NCBI GenBank assembly: GCA_958298945.1
Contig: OY282605.1
Span: 5,727,811 to 5,791,810, forward strand
Source: Atherix ibis
Taxonomy: Eukaryota > Arthropoda > Insecta > Diptera > Athericidae
Direction of reading: 5' to 3'
DNA: 64,000 nt
This document shows, piece after piece, positions 51,377 through 62,049 of the stretch. Position 1 is the first letter of the stretch; each line of letters starts with the position of its first letter. The position numbers and the translations under genes were made by a program. The notes under the pieces are model-generated. The model was not told the origin of the DNA. It worked only from the letters and a program-made list of their open reading frames with translations, and did no database searches.

Positions 51377-51529
51377 CTTTGTAGGTGACAGGCGCTTGAT
51401 TCTGTTTACGATTCTCAGCTGTAATCTCAACACCTTCTGATGTATATTTGATGTTCTTAACAACAGTGCTGAGGTGAATATCAAGATTCTCGGTTAGTGC
51501 TATTGGCACACGTGAGTATCCGTTTCGTA
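51377..51529 (-). CDS. Su(var)3-3: LSD1/KDM1A histone demethylase, preceding internal exon
   Basis: This exon directly precedes the one at 31812-32048 in the same histone demethylase. On the minus strand the acceptor is ..CTTCTTCTGACTATTTACAG followed by TACGAAACGG; the donor is TACAAAG|GTAAAT. The 153 bp encode (V)RNGYSRVPIALTENLDIHL, then a segment ending in QAPVTYK, matching the LSD1 substrate/FAD domain stretch that begins VRNGYS. The first two bases (TA) complete a Val codon. The last base G joins CT of the next exon to give Ala, so the protein continues [12 protein letters not shown], as in fly LSD1. The exon sits in transposon-rich DNA, about 320 bp below the end of a DD41D transposase pile. 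Upstream exons (SWIRM, tower, earlier amine-oxidase parts) were not found and should lie beyond 64000. Confidence 0.93.
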
Positions 51530-51895
51530 CTGTAAATAGTCAGAAGAAGAAAAAAAAAACATAAGAAAACTATTAAATTGTACTTTTTTAATGTATCCTA
51601 ACAATATTTATCATGTTGTTGTTTAGATATATTAAATTGAATTTGTGTATTGTTTAAAAAAAAAATTATAAATTAAATTACACCCACACCCTAACTGACT
51701 ATTTAGTCATTCTTCACAAGCCTATACTAGCTAGTAGGTAAGAAAGGAAGAGTCAAGCAAACAAAAAAATTTAAAAAAATACAACAGAAACGTTGACAGA
51801 CGATAAAGTATAAGATCGATGGAATTTAGATTAAAATGAAGAAATAATTAATTGTAATTTGAGGCTAAATTATGCGAAGGCAGTCAAGAGAAGGT

Positions 51896-52059
51896 CTACA
51901 ATTTCTTTCTTCCTTTCTCATCGGGCATTTTCTTATGCGATTTCTTGCCAACATAGAAGGCCAATTCCTTTTGGGTTTCTTCAACCTTAATCAGATCAGC
52001 GTTCGTTCTTTTCGTCTTGTATGGATGGTCTTTCTGAGCGGGTGGGACAACTCTTCAAT
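51896..52059 (-). other. Unrecognised basic open frame, no ATG
   Basis: The minus-strand frame runs from a TGA to a TAG and encodes 54 residues, including HPYKTKRTNADLIKVEETQK and ELAFYVGKKSHKKMPDEKG. It is Lys-rich with a protein-like mix and has no Met start, so it would have to be an exon or pseudogene end. A second Lys-rich frame (KLRKYKKEEREKLNGKKGKR) lies on the same strand around 52260-52400. I recognise neither. It sits 370 bp upstream of the LSD1 exon and is not LSD1. Confidence 0.25.
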
Positions 52060-52833
52060 TCAATTTGATGGAATCACCCAAGCAAAAATATACCCACTAG
52101 TACACAATTTGAACATGTTAAGATACTAGTACAAACCCACTATAAGTCACTAACAAGATAGGCAAATACAAGAGAGCATAACGAGTAGTGTTTGAACCCA
52201 TGATGACCATTAGTAAAGAGTAATTTTTAACTTCAACTTTTATGTTATTTACGACAGAAATGCATCGTTTCCCCTTTTTTCCGTTTAGTTTTTCTCTTTC
52301 TTCCTTTTTGTATTTCCGCAATTTCATAGGCAGGAAAACCTCTGTAGTTGCCCTCTGAATCTTAATGGACTTAAAGTTTTCAACTGAAGTTGTAATCATA
52401 TCAATTACAAGACTGCAATTAGAGCAAAAAGTATAAATTCTTTGACCACCTCTGTGACGACTGCACCAGAGAATGTTAGAAGGTATTTTAATATAGAAGA
52501 CGCTCGTCTATACTAAAAACGAGAATATTATTTTTAAAGGATTTTTTTTTCTTACATAAAATTCAGACTTTTAATAAGGAAGACGACTTCAATTACTTAA
52601 ATAGTTTGATCAATTCAAAGACATTATAGTGAAAATTTTATTAACTTTTTTAAGATAGTCCAGAGGTATCAAAATTCATCTTTTTTTTTGGTTCACATCC
52701 CCCGTTTTTGTGCTTTTATTCAGTGACAATTTGACTATGCAGAGATCTTCGGTTCAAGTCCAGCTATTAAAAACTATTAATATAGCTGCGGACTACTTTA
52801 TTTATCGTCAGATGGCGTGATTTACTGTCAGAC

Positions 52834-52905
52834 TTACATGTGAATGTGCAGAAGGGAGGAAGGAGGAAAAATTACATGTGAATGTGCAGAAGGGAGGAAG
52901 GAGAA
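52834..52905. repeat. Tandem duplication, period 38 bp
   Basis: Two copies of TTACATGTGAATGTGCAGAA plus AGGGAGGAAGGAG start at 52834 and 52872, inside a purine-rich stretch. Confidence 0.9.
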
Positions 52906-53129
52906 AAAGGAAAAGGGGAAGGGGTGGGTTCGAAATGTACAGCAAAAGTGTCAAAACAAATCATGGCAGATACAAACAATTTTACCTGTTGACGTCTTTA
53001 AAAAAAAAATTATCTTTTTCTCAAAGAAAAAAGATACCGAAAAAAAAAATTTGGATAAAATAAGCACGATAAAATTTGGAAAGAAAACAAAAAAAAAGTA
53101 TAAAAAAAATGAGGAAACACAAAATAAAA

Positions 53130-53300
53130 AACCAATGAGAGAAGAAAAAGTGCTGAAGTGTTTATGGACTCATAAGATGCGCGCGCTCCGCAGAATCCGA
53201 ATTGGACATACTGCTCTCACTCATAACTTCCTTTTTGGTAACACCAATCATCCCTTATACCAATCCTGTTGGCCTCATATCGTGGCACTACGACGTGGCC
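53130..53300 (+). pseudogene. Non-LTR retrotransposon, RNase H-side C-terminal remnant
   Basis: KMRALRRIRIGHTALTHNFL followed by FGNTNHPLYQSC matches the RLRIGHTRLTHSYLL..PPxC segment that follows RNase H in I/Jockey/R1-type elements. Upstream the frame is low-complexity Lys-rich sequence and not recognisable. It is an old fragment. Confidence 0.65.
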
Positions 53301-53417
53301 CCTGGCACATGTCTAAGGAACCTAACATACAAAAAAAAAATAATAATAATGAAGTGAATCGCTGATTGCTTTGAGGGAGAGTGAGAGAACTTCAAAAAAT
53401 AAGAAAAGGGTAGCCTC

Positions 53418-53434
53418 GTGCCAGCAGCCGCGGT
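53418..53434 (+). other. 17-nt match to the SSU rRNA 530-loop core
   Basis: GTGCCAGCAGCCGCGGT is the near-universal small-subunit rRNA 530-loop sequence. Flanks (CCTC before, TTTATTAAAAATTC after) do not continue as any rRNA I know. It may be a tiny inserted rRNA or mitochondrial fragment, or chance. Confidence 0.35.
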
Positions 53435-53599
53435 TTTATTAAAAATTCACCGCTTCTGAACGCCGCGTTGGTCGAATCCTGGTATTTTCCACTAGCATTG
53501 CTAAAAAAAAATTATTTTTTTTCAAACCCGGAAAAAATTTTCCAAGCTAAGTCCAAGGCTTCCATAATAAAATGTGACCAATTCCATAATATAAATATA

Positions 53600-54174
53600 A
53601 GGTGTCCCAAACTTAACGTAAGATTTGAATTTTACGCCATTTGTGCGATAAATTGTTGCCAACTAAAAAAATTCGGGAGCCTGGATCAATTAGTGATATT
53701 AAACACTCTGGCCGTCCTTCAACAAGTCGTTCAACACAAAACATCGAACCAGTTCGTGAGAGTGTTGCTGAGAGTCCAGGAGAATCAATTCTGAATTGTG
53801 GTCATGAAGTGGATACTTCGAAAAGCGGCCTCAAGTGTATTCTCACGAAATATTTCCATCTTCATGCTTACAAAGTTCAATTGACTCAAGAACGAAAGGC
53901 TTTTGACAACGCACAGCGAATGATGTCAATCAACAAAAAATGTCGTATTTGGGGCTCAAAAAATCCACGAGTGATTGTTGAGAAAAAAATGTATCCATAA
54001 AGTGCTACTGTTTGGTGTGGATTTCGGGTTGGAGTTAAAGGTGATAATAATCTAGTTTTTTGTGCCTAAATTGCAAGATATAGATATGAACGACACGTGG
54101 TTTCAACAAGACGGTGCCATATGCCACACAGCCCGAGGAACAATTACTTGTTGCGTGTATATTGGGACACCCTA
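53600..54174 (+). mobile_element. Short DD41D deletion derivative with AGGTGTCCCAA ends
   Basis: The left end AGGTGTCCCAAACTTA follows TA. The right end ..TATTGGGACACCCTA is its near-complement. Inside, on the plus strand: KIREPGSISDIKHSGRPSTS, EPVRESVAESPGES, CILTKYFHLHAYKVQLTQER, NKKCRIWGSKNPRVIVEKKM, TVWCGFRVG and DTWFQQDGAICHTARGTI (second Asp). Internal parts, including the first Asp and everything after the second, are deleted. Confidence 0.82.
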
Positions 54175-56968
54175 TAGTTTACGAAAATCTGTTCTCAAAT
54201 AATCAGAGACTTTTACAAACTATACTTCTAAAAATCACCTTTCCAAAATAAGGAGTGCCCTTAAACCACCCCCCCCCCCTTTCCTATCCACCTTAACAAA
54301 TTAAAAAATAAGAAAACCTTTTAAGTTTATTTTTTTTAGGACTAAAGTAAAAAGATTTGAAAATACGGCAACATATAACATTAAATAAAGGATTTTTCAC
54401 AACAGAAAGACTACATTTTCTTTTATTTGTAAAATAATTGCTTTTATGGCAAAATAATATTTAAGATATTAGCCAAAAGAAAAACTGTTAATGATATTTA
54501 AAAGTAGTGACATTTTGAAAACAAAAACCAAGCAAAGCAAAGCTAAAAAATATCATAAAAAAATATTTCGAATAGGATTAAATCAATTTTTATGGGGAAA
54601 TAAGAAGAAATTTTGAATGATTTCCGACCATTAAAATAAGTTATTATCTGTGATAATTTACAGAAAAAAACTATCTAAATTATAAAAAGATATAAAATTC
54701 AACAATTCTGATGCCATTTTCAAAATTTATTATTTAAAATTTTTCTAAAAAAAAATTTTTCTATAAAAAATATGAATTTTTCTTCTTCATTTTTATTTTC
54801 ACATCTACAATCTAAAAACTTTATGAAATGATGTCATTCACAATTGACAAAAGCAAGCTTTTAATAAAAATTGTCACATATTTTTATGAAAAAAAAATAC
54901 CTTTCAATTATTTCAACTGAATGGACATACTCGTATTGTAAATGAATGTCATAAAACTTATGGTATTTTCTACTTCCGTTTCCGTTTTTGTTTCTCTTCT
55001 ATATTTTTCTATTATATAAAAATTTGTCATTTATTTGGAAATATTTCTTAAATGGTCACTCATTTCATTACCAGCTAATTTACAAATAGTTATACTGTCA
55101 TGTTAGGGTAATTTAATCAAATATTTCCTCGATTTAGAAATTTTTTTATGGGCACATTTTATTGCAGGTACAATCAGTAGAACAAAACAAGATACGAAAA
55201 ACGTGACAAGTAAGGTGACGATGATTCAAAAGGAGAAATAAGAAATCCAAAGGCAAATAGCTGTCAATTTCAATTTGGTCAAGTGACTAAATGACATACA
55301 GAAGTGAGGATCGCTGTCTCAAAGGCACCATCTTCAATGCTCCACGCGGGGTAGACATTATCTGATGGTCCGATTCGCGTCCGATTTCCAAGCCATATCT
55401 CCGATTGGTTCTATTCACCTGCCGGGTATCTTGTGTTCGATAGAATTTATTTCACATCACCTCTCGAAATTCATTGTCACCACATCTTCTCGTTTTATCT
55501 TTTTTGTAGATGTCGCCATTGATGTTGATTTTTTTTGATTTTTTTGTTTTATCTACAGAAAAAAAACGCATTTCTACTGTTGACCACTTCAGTGTCCCAC
55601 AAATTCTTTTTGTTAAGGTTGATTTCCTTTCCAAAAAAAAAAAAACATTCAAATTCAATATTCCGCCCAGATGAATTCTGCGTTCAAAATTCTATCATTT
55701 CTAATCCCTGAACTGAACTTGTTCTGTTGCTTTCGATTCGGTTAAGAATCAATTCCATTAGAATAAATTTAAAATGTTGTAAAAATATCCCCAAGTTTTT
55801 TTTTTTTATCATCTTACAAGAACCCAACCAACCAACCAACCCAGGCCAAGTTTCGGTTGTTTTTCTGGTACATTTTTTTCTTTTTAAATGTTAAATATTC
55901 ATTTTTTTCTGTATTTTTTTTTCTTTTATTTATTCTCAAAAAAACGATGATAGTTTCGGTGTTGTTTTCTTCAGAGCAAGTTGCCAGTTTCTATTACTAT
56001 TGAATAGTGTTGAATGTTGACTGTTGTCAAATGGAAAACAAAGTGTAATAAAAATTGTCATGCTTGATGTTCACTCATTTGAATTCCTTTCTCATTGAAT
56101 GAACTCCAAAGAGTCGAGGACAAAGATGCGACAACGATGACCATCATAAAACTGTTTTTAAAAAAAAAGATGAAGAAGAAGAAGAAACAAAGAGTTTGTT
56201 TTTTTTTTCTACTATACAGACCGAATAGACCGAAAATAGATAGAATAGTCTGAATTGCCTGAATAGTCCGAATAGTCAGCAAGTTAGCCAAATAACCAAA
56301 TATCTAGCTATGTAGTAAACCAGGCAACTATGCCATTTGAGTTATCGTCTTGGAAACCAATTGGGTACATCCAGGTTCAAGTGGAGGAATACTGAAAGAA
56401 ACCCGTTCGTTTAAGAAAATACGGGGTTAAATAATTCAATGCACAGGTATTAGAGTACAAATATTCCACATTGCTAGGTGGTTAAACTAAACCATTCGAG
56501 CCGTCGGTCAGCAGTCCGCATATTCCTTTGTAGTGCTGGCTGGCTGTCAGTCTCTTCTCCACCTAATTCCACGGAATATTCCTACCAGTAGTTTACCTTC
56601 TACTTCTAAGAATTCCCAGTTTCCGAACGCAACAGGAATATACGACATTATATCTTTAACTCAATACCGTCGCTTAAGCCCATTTCATCCTTTTCCAGTA
56701 CATTCGATCATGTCCAAAGACTAAACGTTGGAGGTAACATGTCACGCTGATGTACAAACTTTTATAGCATTTTTACACACAATATCAAACATAAAATAGG
56801 CAAATACTCGTAGATAGAGAGAAACTTACACTTCAGCATTGGTAATTCGACAGATAGACAGAAGAGATGGCACTGTGATATGTGGTATCAACTTTACCCA
56901 GACTCTAACACGACACTGGATACTAGATAGTCAGAATGCCACAAGCCTAAATCACTAAAGAGGCTGAA
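54175..56968. other. No gene recognised; C run and (CCAA)n microsatellite
   Basis: An 11-bp C run lies near 54269. 54180-54510 is repeated at 59500-59840. A (CCAA)n run lies at 55823-55842. A degenerate roughly 10-bp repeat near GACCGAATAG occurs at 56217-56280. The rest is AT-rich. Confidence 0.6.
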
Positions 56969-56974
56969 TTGGAT

Positions 56975-57493
56975 ATGCATACACGAGTACATTTCAAATT
57001 AAAAAGATCAATTCGAGAGAAGGAAAAAAAAACCAGCAAATTTACTTACTACTCGTCGGATAGTCCTATTCGGTTGGATAATGTTGGAACAGGCAAAACA
57101 GAGCCGACCTGGGATTTAGATTCAGAACAAGACCGATGTCTGAAAGCGGGCGCAGTTAACATAAACCAAATTCGATTAGAAGCGATAAAAATCGTCACGG
57201 AAATAAATATTCGAATCTATTCACACATACGACAAATTATCTGTTGCGATATAAATCTGGATGTCGTGAAGGCGTTGAACAACATTTTCGACTCGAACGA
57301 CTCGAAGTTATTATACCTCCCCGCATATAAAATATTCAACAAACCCCTAGCAATTCATAGATACGATATTTTTTTTCTTTTTTTTCTTCGTTTAATTGCG
57401 CATATCGATGGCCTTGCAAGACATTCTATTAAATTACTGAAAATGAGAGGAGTTAAGTATCTAAAAATCCGATCGCAATGTTTGATTTTGTGA
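56975..57493 (+). other. Unrecognised 172-codon open frame
   Basis: The ATG at 56975 opens 172 codons to TGA. Segments include YYSSDSPIRLDNVGTGKTEP, TWDLDSEQDRCLKAG and KIVTEINIRIYSHIRQIICC. A hydrophobic FFLFFLRLIAHI run comes from a T-rich tract. I recognise no domain, and it has no splice context. It is longer than most chance frames in DNA this AT-rich. It ends about 35 bp before block B of the DD41D piles. It could be a decayed element's frame or chance. Confidence 0.25.
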
Positions 57494-57526
57494 TAAAAAT
57501 GACATCAAAAATAATCTTCACTTTTT

Positions 57527-58985
57527 TTCCAATTTTTTTTACTTTAAAAGTTAATTTTTACAAGAACATTTTTGCACTCAAATCGATGTTGATGAGTGGT
57601 GGACAATATTGAAAAATTGCTTTTTTTTATAAAAGAAATATGAATTAAAAAGGATCAAAAATAAAAAGAATAAGATTTTCAGTTCAGAATGTCGTTTTTT
57701 TATTTTTTAGTACAGGATTATTCATTTCATGGTTCAGATAATACACCTATGTCATTGGGACAGTCGCGTTGTTTCGAACAAAATTTGTCAATAACGAAAA
57801 TGTCTGTATATGGGGCTCTGAAAACCCACAAGTGACTATGGGAAAGCCATTGTATCCACGAAGAAGGATTGGCTGGTATGCATTTTGGTCTAAAGATATC
57901 ATTGGTCCGTAGTTGTTTGAAAATAACGAAGGGGAGACCGTTACTGTCAATTCTATTAGCCTATTTTTTTTGTCTTAATTTTAAGGTTAAAATCTGAACC
58001 ATATGTGGTATCAACAAAAGAGTACCACAAGCTACAGAACCCCACAAATCTTATCTTTAGTGGACGAAAAGTTCCCAAATTGGATGATATTACTTGGCAT
58101 CCAAGATCCTGCAATTTGACGTAGTTGGTATTTTTCTTGTACAACTATGCGAAAGGTCATGTTTACATATGTATTAAAAGCCACACAACTTTAGAGCATT
58201 GAAAGCATTAAAAACTACACAACATGAGAAATGTGACATCAATTGGCATCCAAGATCGTGCGATTTGACGCGGTTGGGCTTTTTCATTGGGACAGTCTCG
58301 CTTTTTCGAACAAAAGTCGTCAATAAGCAAAATTTCTGTATATGGGGCTCTGAAAACCCACAAGTGACTATGGGGAAGCCATTATCTGGTATGCATTTCG
58401 GTTTAAAGATGTCATTGGTTCATAGTTGTTTGAAAATAAAGAAGGAGAGGCCGTTACCATCAATTCTGAATGCTATGGTCATATTTTAACCTAGTTTTTT
58501 TGATCTTAATTTGAACAATCTACAGAACCCAAAAATCTTGGCTTTAGTGGACGAAAAGTTCCCAAGACGCCTAATTTTCAAATTGGATGATATTACTTGG
58601 CATCCAAGATCCTGCAATTTGACGCAGTTGAAACTATGCGAAAGGTCATATTTACATATATTTTAAAAGCAACACAATTTTAGAGCATTGAAAGCATTAA
58701 AAAATACACAACACGAGAAATATTCGCAGAACGCATAATTCTGAGATTTTGTGACATCAATTGGTATCCAAGATCGTACGATTTGACGACGACCGGCTAC
58801 GTAAAAGATCGTCTTTACGTAGACAATCCTCAAACTTTGTAGCATCTATAAATACTTATATTCGTCAATATAAGAATATTTATACCCGTCAAGACGAAAA
58901 GCCCGAAATGTGTCAAAAAGTCATTAAAAAATTAACTCAAAAGATTATATTATGTTATATTCCAAGCATATTGGCAATATAATGA
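57527..58985 (+). mobile_element. Pile of tandem partial DD41D transposase copies (block B)
   Basis: It mirrors block A (49735-50935) from the lead-in CCAATTTTTTTTACTTTAAA onward. Two partial copies start at 57753 and 58285 (532 bp apart) and carry CIWGSENPQVTMGKPLYP, LFENNEGETVTVNS and WHPRSCDLTRLGFF fused to IGTVSLFRTK. Unlike block A it keeps a C-terminal tail (GYVKDRLYVDNPQTL, PEMCQKVIKKL) up to 58985. Many stops are present. Confidence 0.82.
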
Positions 58986-59099
58986 AATAAAAATTCTTTA
59001 AAATGTGCATATAAAGTGTATTTTATTTAATTTTAGTTTTCGAAACACAAATTGAATAAGTCTTTCTCCGAGATATAAGCCAGGAGTCACTTCATAGCA

Positions 59100-59510
59100 C
59101 ATTGACCATGAGAGGATATTTGGAAACTTCAAGTTTCGTGGGCGCTACCTGTATTCTCACAAAAGATTTGCATCTTCATGCTTGCAAAGTTAAACTGATT
59201 CCAGAACAGAAGGCTTTTGACCACGCAGAGCAAATGGAGTTTGTTGAATGGATTATTGAATGGATTAATATCATTTTCATAAGAAAGAAATGGATCCATA
59301 ACGTGTTACTGTACGGTGTGGATTTGGGGCTGGTCGGGCATCGTCGAACCATTCTTCTGGAGGCATCGTCGAACCATGGAGGTATCGTCAAACCATTCAG
59401 TTAATGGTGCCCGCTATCGTTACATGATAATAATCCAGTTTTGTGTGGTTTCAACAAGACGGTTCCATATGCCACACAGCCCGAGAAACAATTACTTCTT
59501 TTTATTACAA
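59100..59510 (+). pseudogene. DD41D transposase remnant paired with the 53600 element
   Basis: CILTKDLHLHACKVKLIPEQ, KAFDHAEQMEFVEWIIEWIN and RYMIIIQF precede a damaged WFQQDG..CHTA region (TTTCAACAAGACGGTTCCAT). It aligns with 53812-54150. The right end and TIR present at 54160 are deleted here, but the unique flank beyond is still shared to 59840. Confidence 0.75.
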
Positions 59511-62049
59511 ACTATACTTCTAAAAATTAACTTCCGAAAATATGTAGTGCCCTTAACCACGAAATATTTAACACCCCCTACCTACCACCCCCCACCCCCC
59601 TTTCCAACCAACCATCACCCAAAACCAATTAAAAAAGAAGACTTTTAATCATTTTTTTAGGACTAAAGTAACTAGATTTGAAAATACGGCAACAAATGAC
59701 ACTAAATAAAGGATTTTTCAGCACAGAAAGTGTCCCTATTTAAGACTATAACTTTTTTTATTTGTACAAAAATGTTTTTTATGCAAAAAAATATTTAAGA
59801 TATTAGGCAAAAGAAAAACTGTTGATGATATTTAAAAGAATATATAATAAGCCAAAAAAAATACAGGCTTGCTACCATTCGTTAAAAATATGTGACATTC
59901 TAAGAAGAAAGTTATGGGGGAAAGCAGTATGCCCGATCTCGATTCTGAGCAGTTTTTATGCCCAGAATATCAGGATTTTCTTTGCACCCAAAATTGCGAT
60001 ATGACCTAGAAAACCCAACTCCACTATCGTATAATTGAGCCGATACTGTCTTTGAGTACAAATGGGCCACAAATACCTTCCAGAATAACTACAAGATTGT
60101 TAGTGAATATCTTGATGTTCCGACGGATAAAAAAAAACCGATAGCAATTTCAACCGCCGGTCTTATAGTTTAACTTTTTTTTAAACCATAAGTGGCGACA
60201 GTAACCACGATCCCTAAAAAATTTACAAAGAAAACACTTCTTCAAAAAGATCACATACCAATCCCCATCAATTTAGATATGTCAATGCATTTAAAAATTA
60301 TTAAAATTTGCACAAATTTCAACAAAAATTCATTATTCAAATTGCGATTTTTTTTAAGGTTAAAAAAAAAACTCAATCCTTTTGAGAAAATACAGAAACT
60401 GAAAATTAAATCTCACAAAAACTCTACGATAAGATCAGATCTGATTTTTTATATATTATATTTTAATTTTTGAATAAATAACAAACAAATAAAAATATAT
60501 ATTATATTAAAAAATTATAATAGTCGCCATATCATAAAGGTATTTAGGAAAAAATTATAGACGCGTTGAACACGGCATTGACAACAATCTTGTCACCAGA
60601 AAATTGTTATTGAGAACCTCATTTGCTTCAATGAGCGCATCCTTTATTGACACTGAATTCATTAAAATCGAATTGGATAGCTTGTACTCATTTATTATAA
60701 TATTTTTTTTTTGTCATTTATTTCCAAAACGATCGGTAACATATCAAGAAGAATACCGGATCGGATGAATATCATTTTGGGGCAATATAACAAATCAGAC
60801 CAACAAGAACAACATAGCCCAAAAGTTGTGTCATTTTCTTTCAGCTGTCGTACCATTTCGAATTGTTTTTTTTAACACCTTCCACCTCTGGAAAAGGAGT
60901 CCCCATAAAGAACACTTCGTTATTGGCTATTGATTATTGGTTATTGCTGTCCGATACTGGTCACTGTTAAATTTATAGTCTTTATTCGATCGTTCTTAAT
61001 ATTTTCGTTACTTAAATTTATTTTTATTACCAATTTTTAATTTTTTTTTTATAGTCATTGATAGTGAACACATAAAAAAAACTATTTTTTTCCATATAGT
61101 CTGTTCGAATAAAAGATGTGGCCTACGAGATTCATCCTCTGTTCAATAGCCTCCACACTTTGTGGAGGACACTTGCAGCAAAAACCAATGCACCGAATTT
61201 TTGTTTATTTTCATTTGTTATGCACTAAAATTGAACGAATATTTTGTGTAATTTTTTTATTTTCATTCAAGTTTTGTTAACGAACACAGGGAACATTTCC
61301 AATTTCTTTTCAATTCTAGGTAACAACCATTGGCTATGGAAATAATAAATCAATATTTTTACTCGAAATCAGAATAATTTTCTTCTTTAAAAAATAATGT
61401 TCCGCCTCTCATTTTGCATCACATTAAAATGTGATTTCAATAAATATTAAGAAAATAACCATTTTCAAGTGACATTTTCATATGTAATTGCAAGCAATTT
61501 CAATAAATTTTGCACATTTAAATGGACTTTACTCGAAGAATTTACATGTTTTTTGAAATTTTGTTAAATTTATTTTTAAAAAATCCTATATTACCAAAGG
61601 AATTATTCGATCAAATTGTTATAAATTAAAAAAAAACGAAAATAACATTAACAGGCAAAACTATTAAATATTGTGACAAAAATATTTTTAAGGATTTTGG
61701 TTGAATAAAAATTGAATCTTCTAAACGTGCTCAGTTTTAAATAAAATGTAATATTTTTTAAATTTGTTTTGAAAATGTTTTAAGTAATTATACTTAAAAC
61801 AAAATTTATGGAGATTGGAAAGAAATCTTTGAGGATCCAAGGACCGCTTTACAGCACCATTTGCCGAACATTTATATCAATTTTTTCCATATTTTCAAAA
61901 ATAAATACGATTTCTGCCATAATGGCTTCTTTTTTTATACGTAGTTAGGGCGAAATCTTTTTAAAAGAGGTTTTTACACATTAAGACCATTCTACCTATC
62001 CTTCACATATGACTCTCTATGGAACCGTCAGGTATTACTTCATCAAGCC
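59511..62049. other. No gene recognised; C-rich tract, then AT-rich intronic DNA
   Basis: 59511-59840 repeats 54200-54510. A C-rich tract (ACCACCCCCCACCCCCCTTT) is near 59585. The remainder is AT-rich with no supported coding sequence. Confidence 0.6.

Larger units (their letters stand above)
51530..53129. other. Intronic DNA; A-rich, with a 38-bp tandem duplication
   Basis: A perfect tandem copy of TTACATGTGAATGTGCAGAA with the following AGGGAGGAAGGAG lies at 52834 and 52872. The purine-rich tract continues to about 53150. Apart from the basic frame at 51896-52059 nothing coding is suspected. Confidence 0.6.

Noticed and set aside
52751..52761. GGTTCAAGTCC, like a tRNA T-arm / Pol III B box
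   Set aside because: No acceptor stem, D-arm or A box at the right distance, and no tRNA fold.
52844..53365. 173-codon frame read as a single protein
   Set aside because: The first 95 codons are low-complexity Lys/Glu from a purine-rich tract; only the RNase H-side piece at 53130-53300 has family support.
55325..55445. Moderate-GC minus-strand frame of about 50 codons
   Set aside because: Resembles neither LSD1 nor any mobile element I can name, and is short enough for chance.
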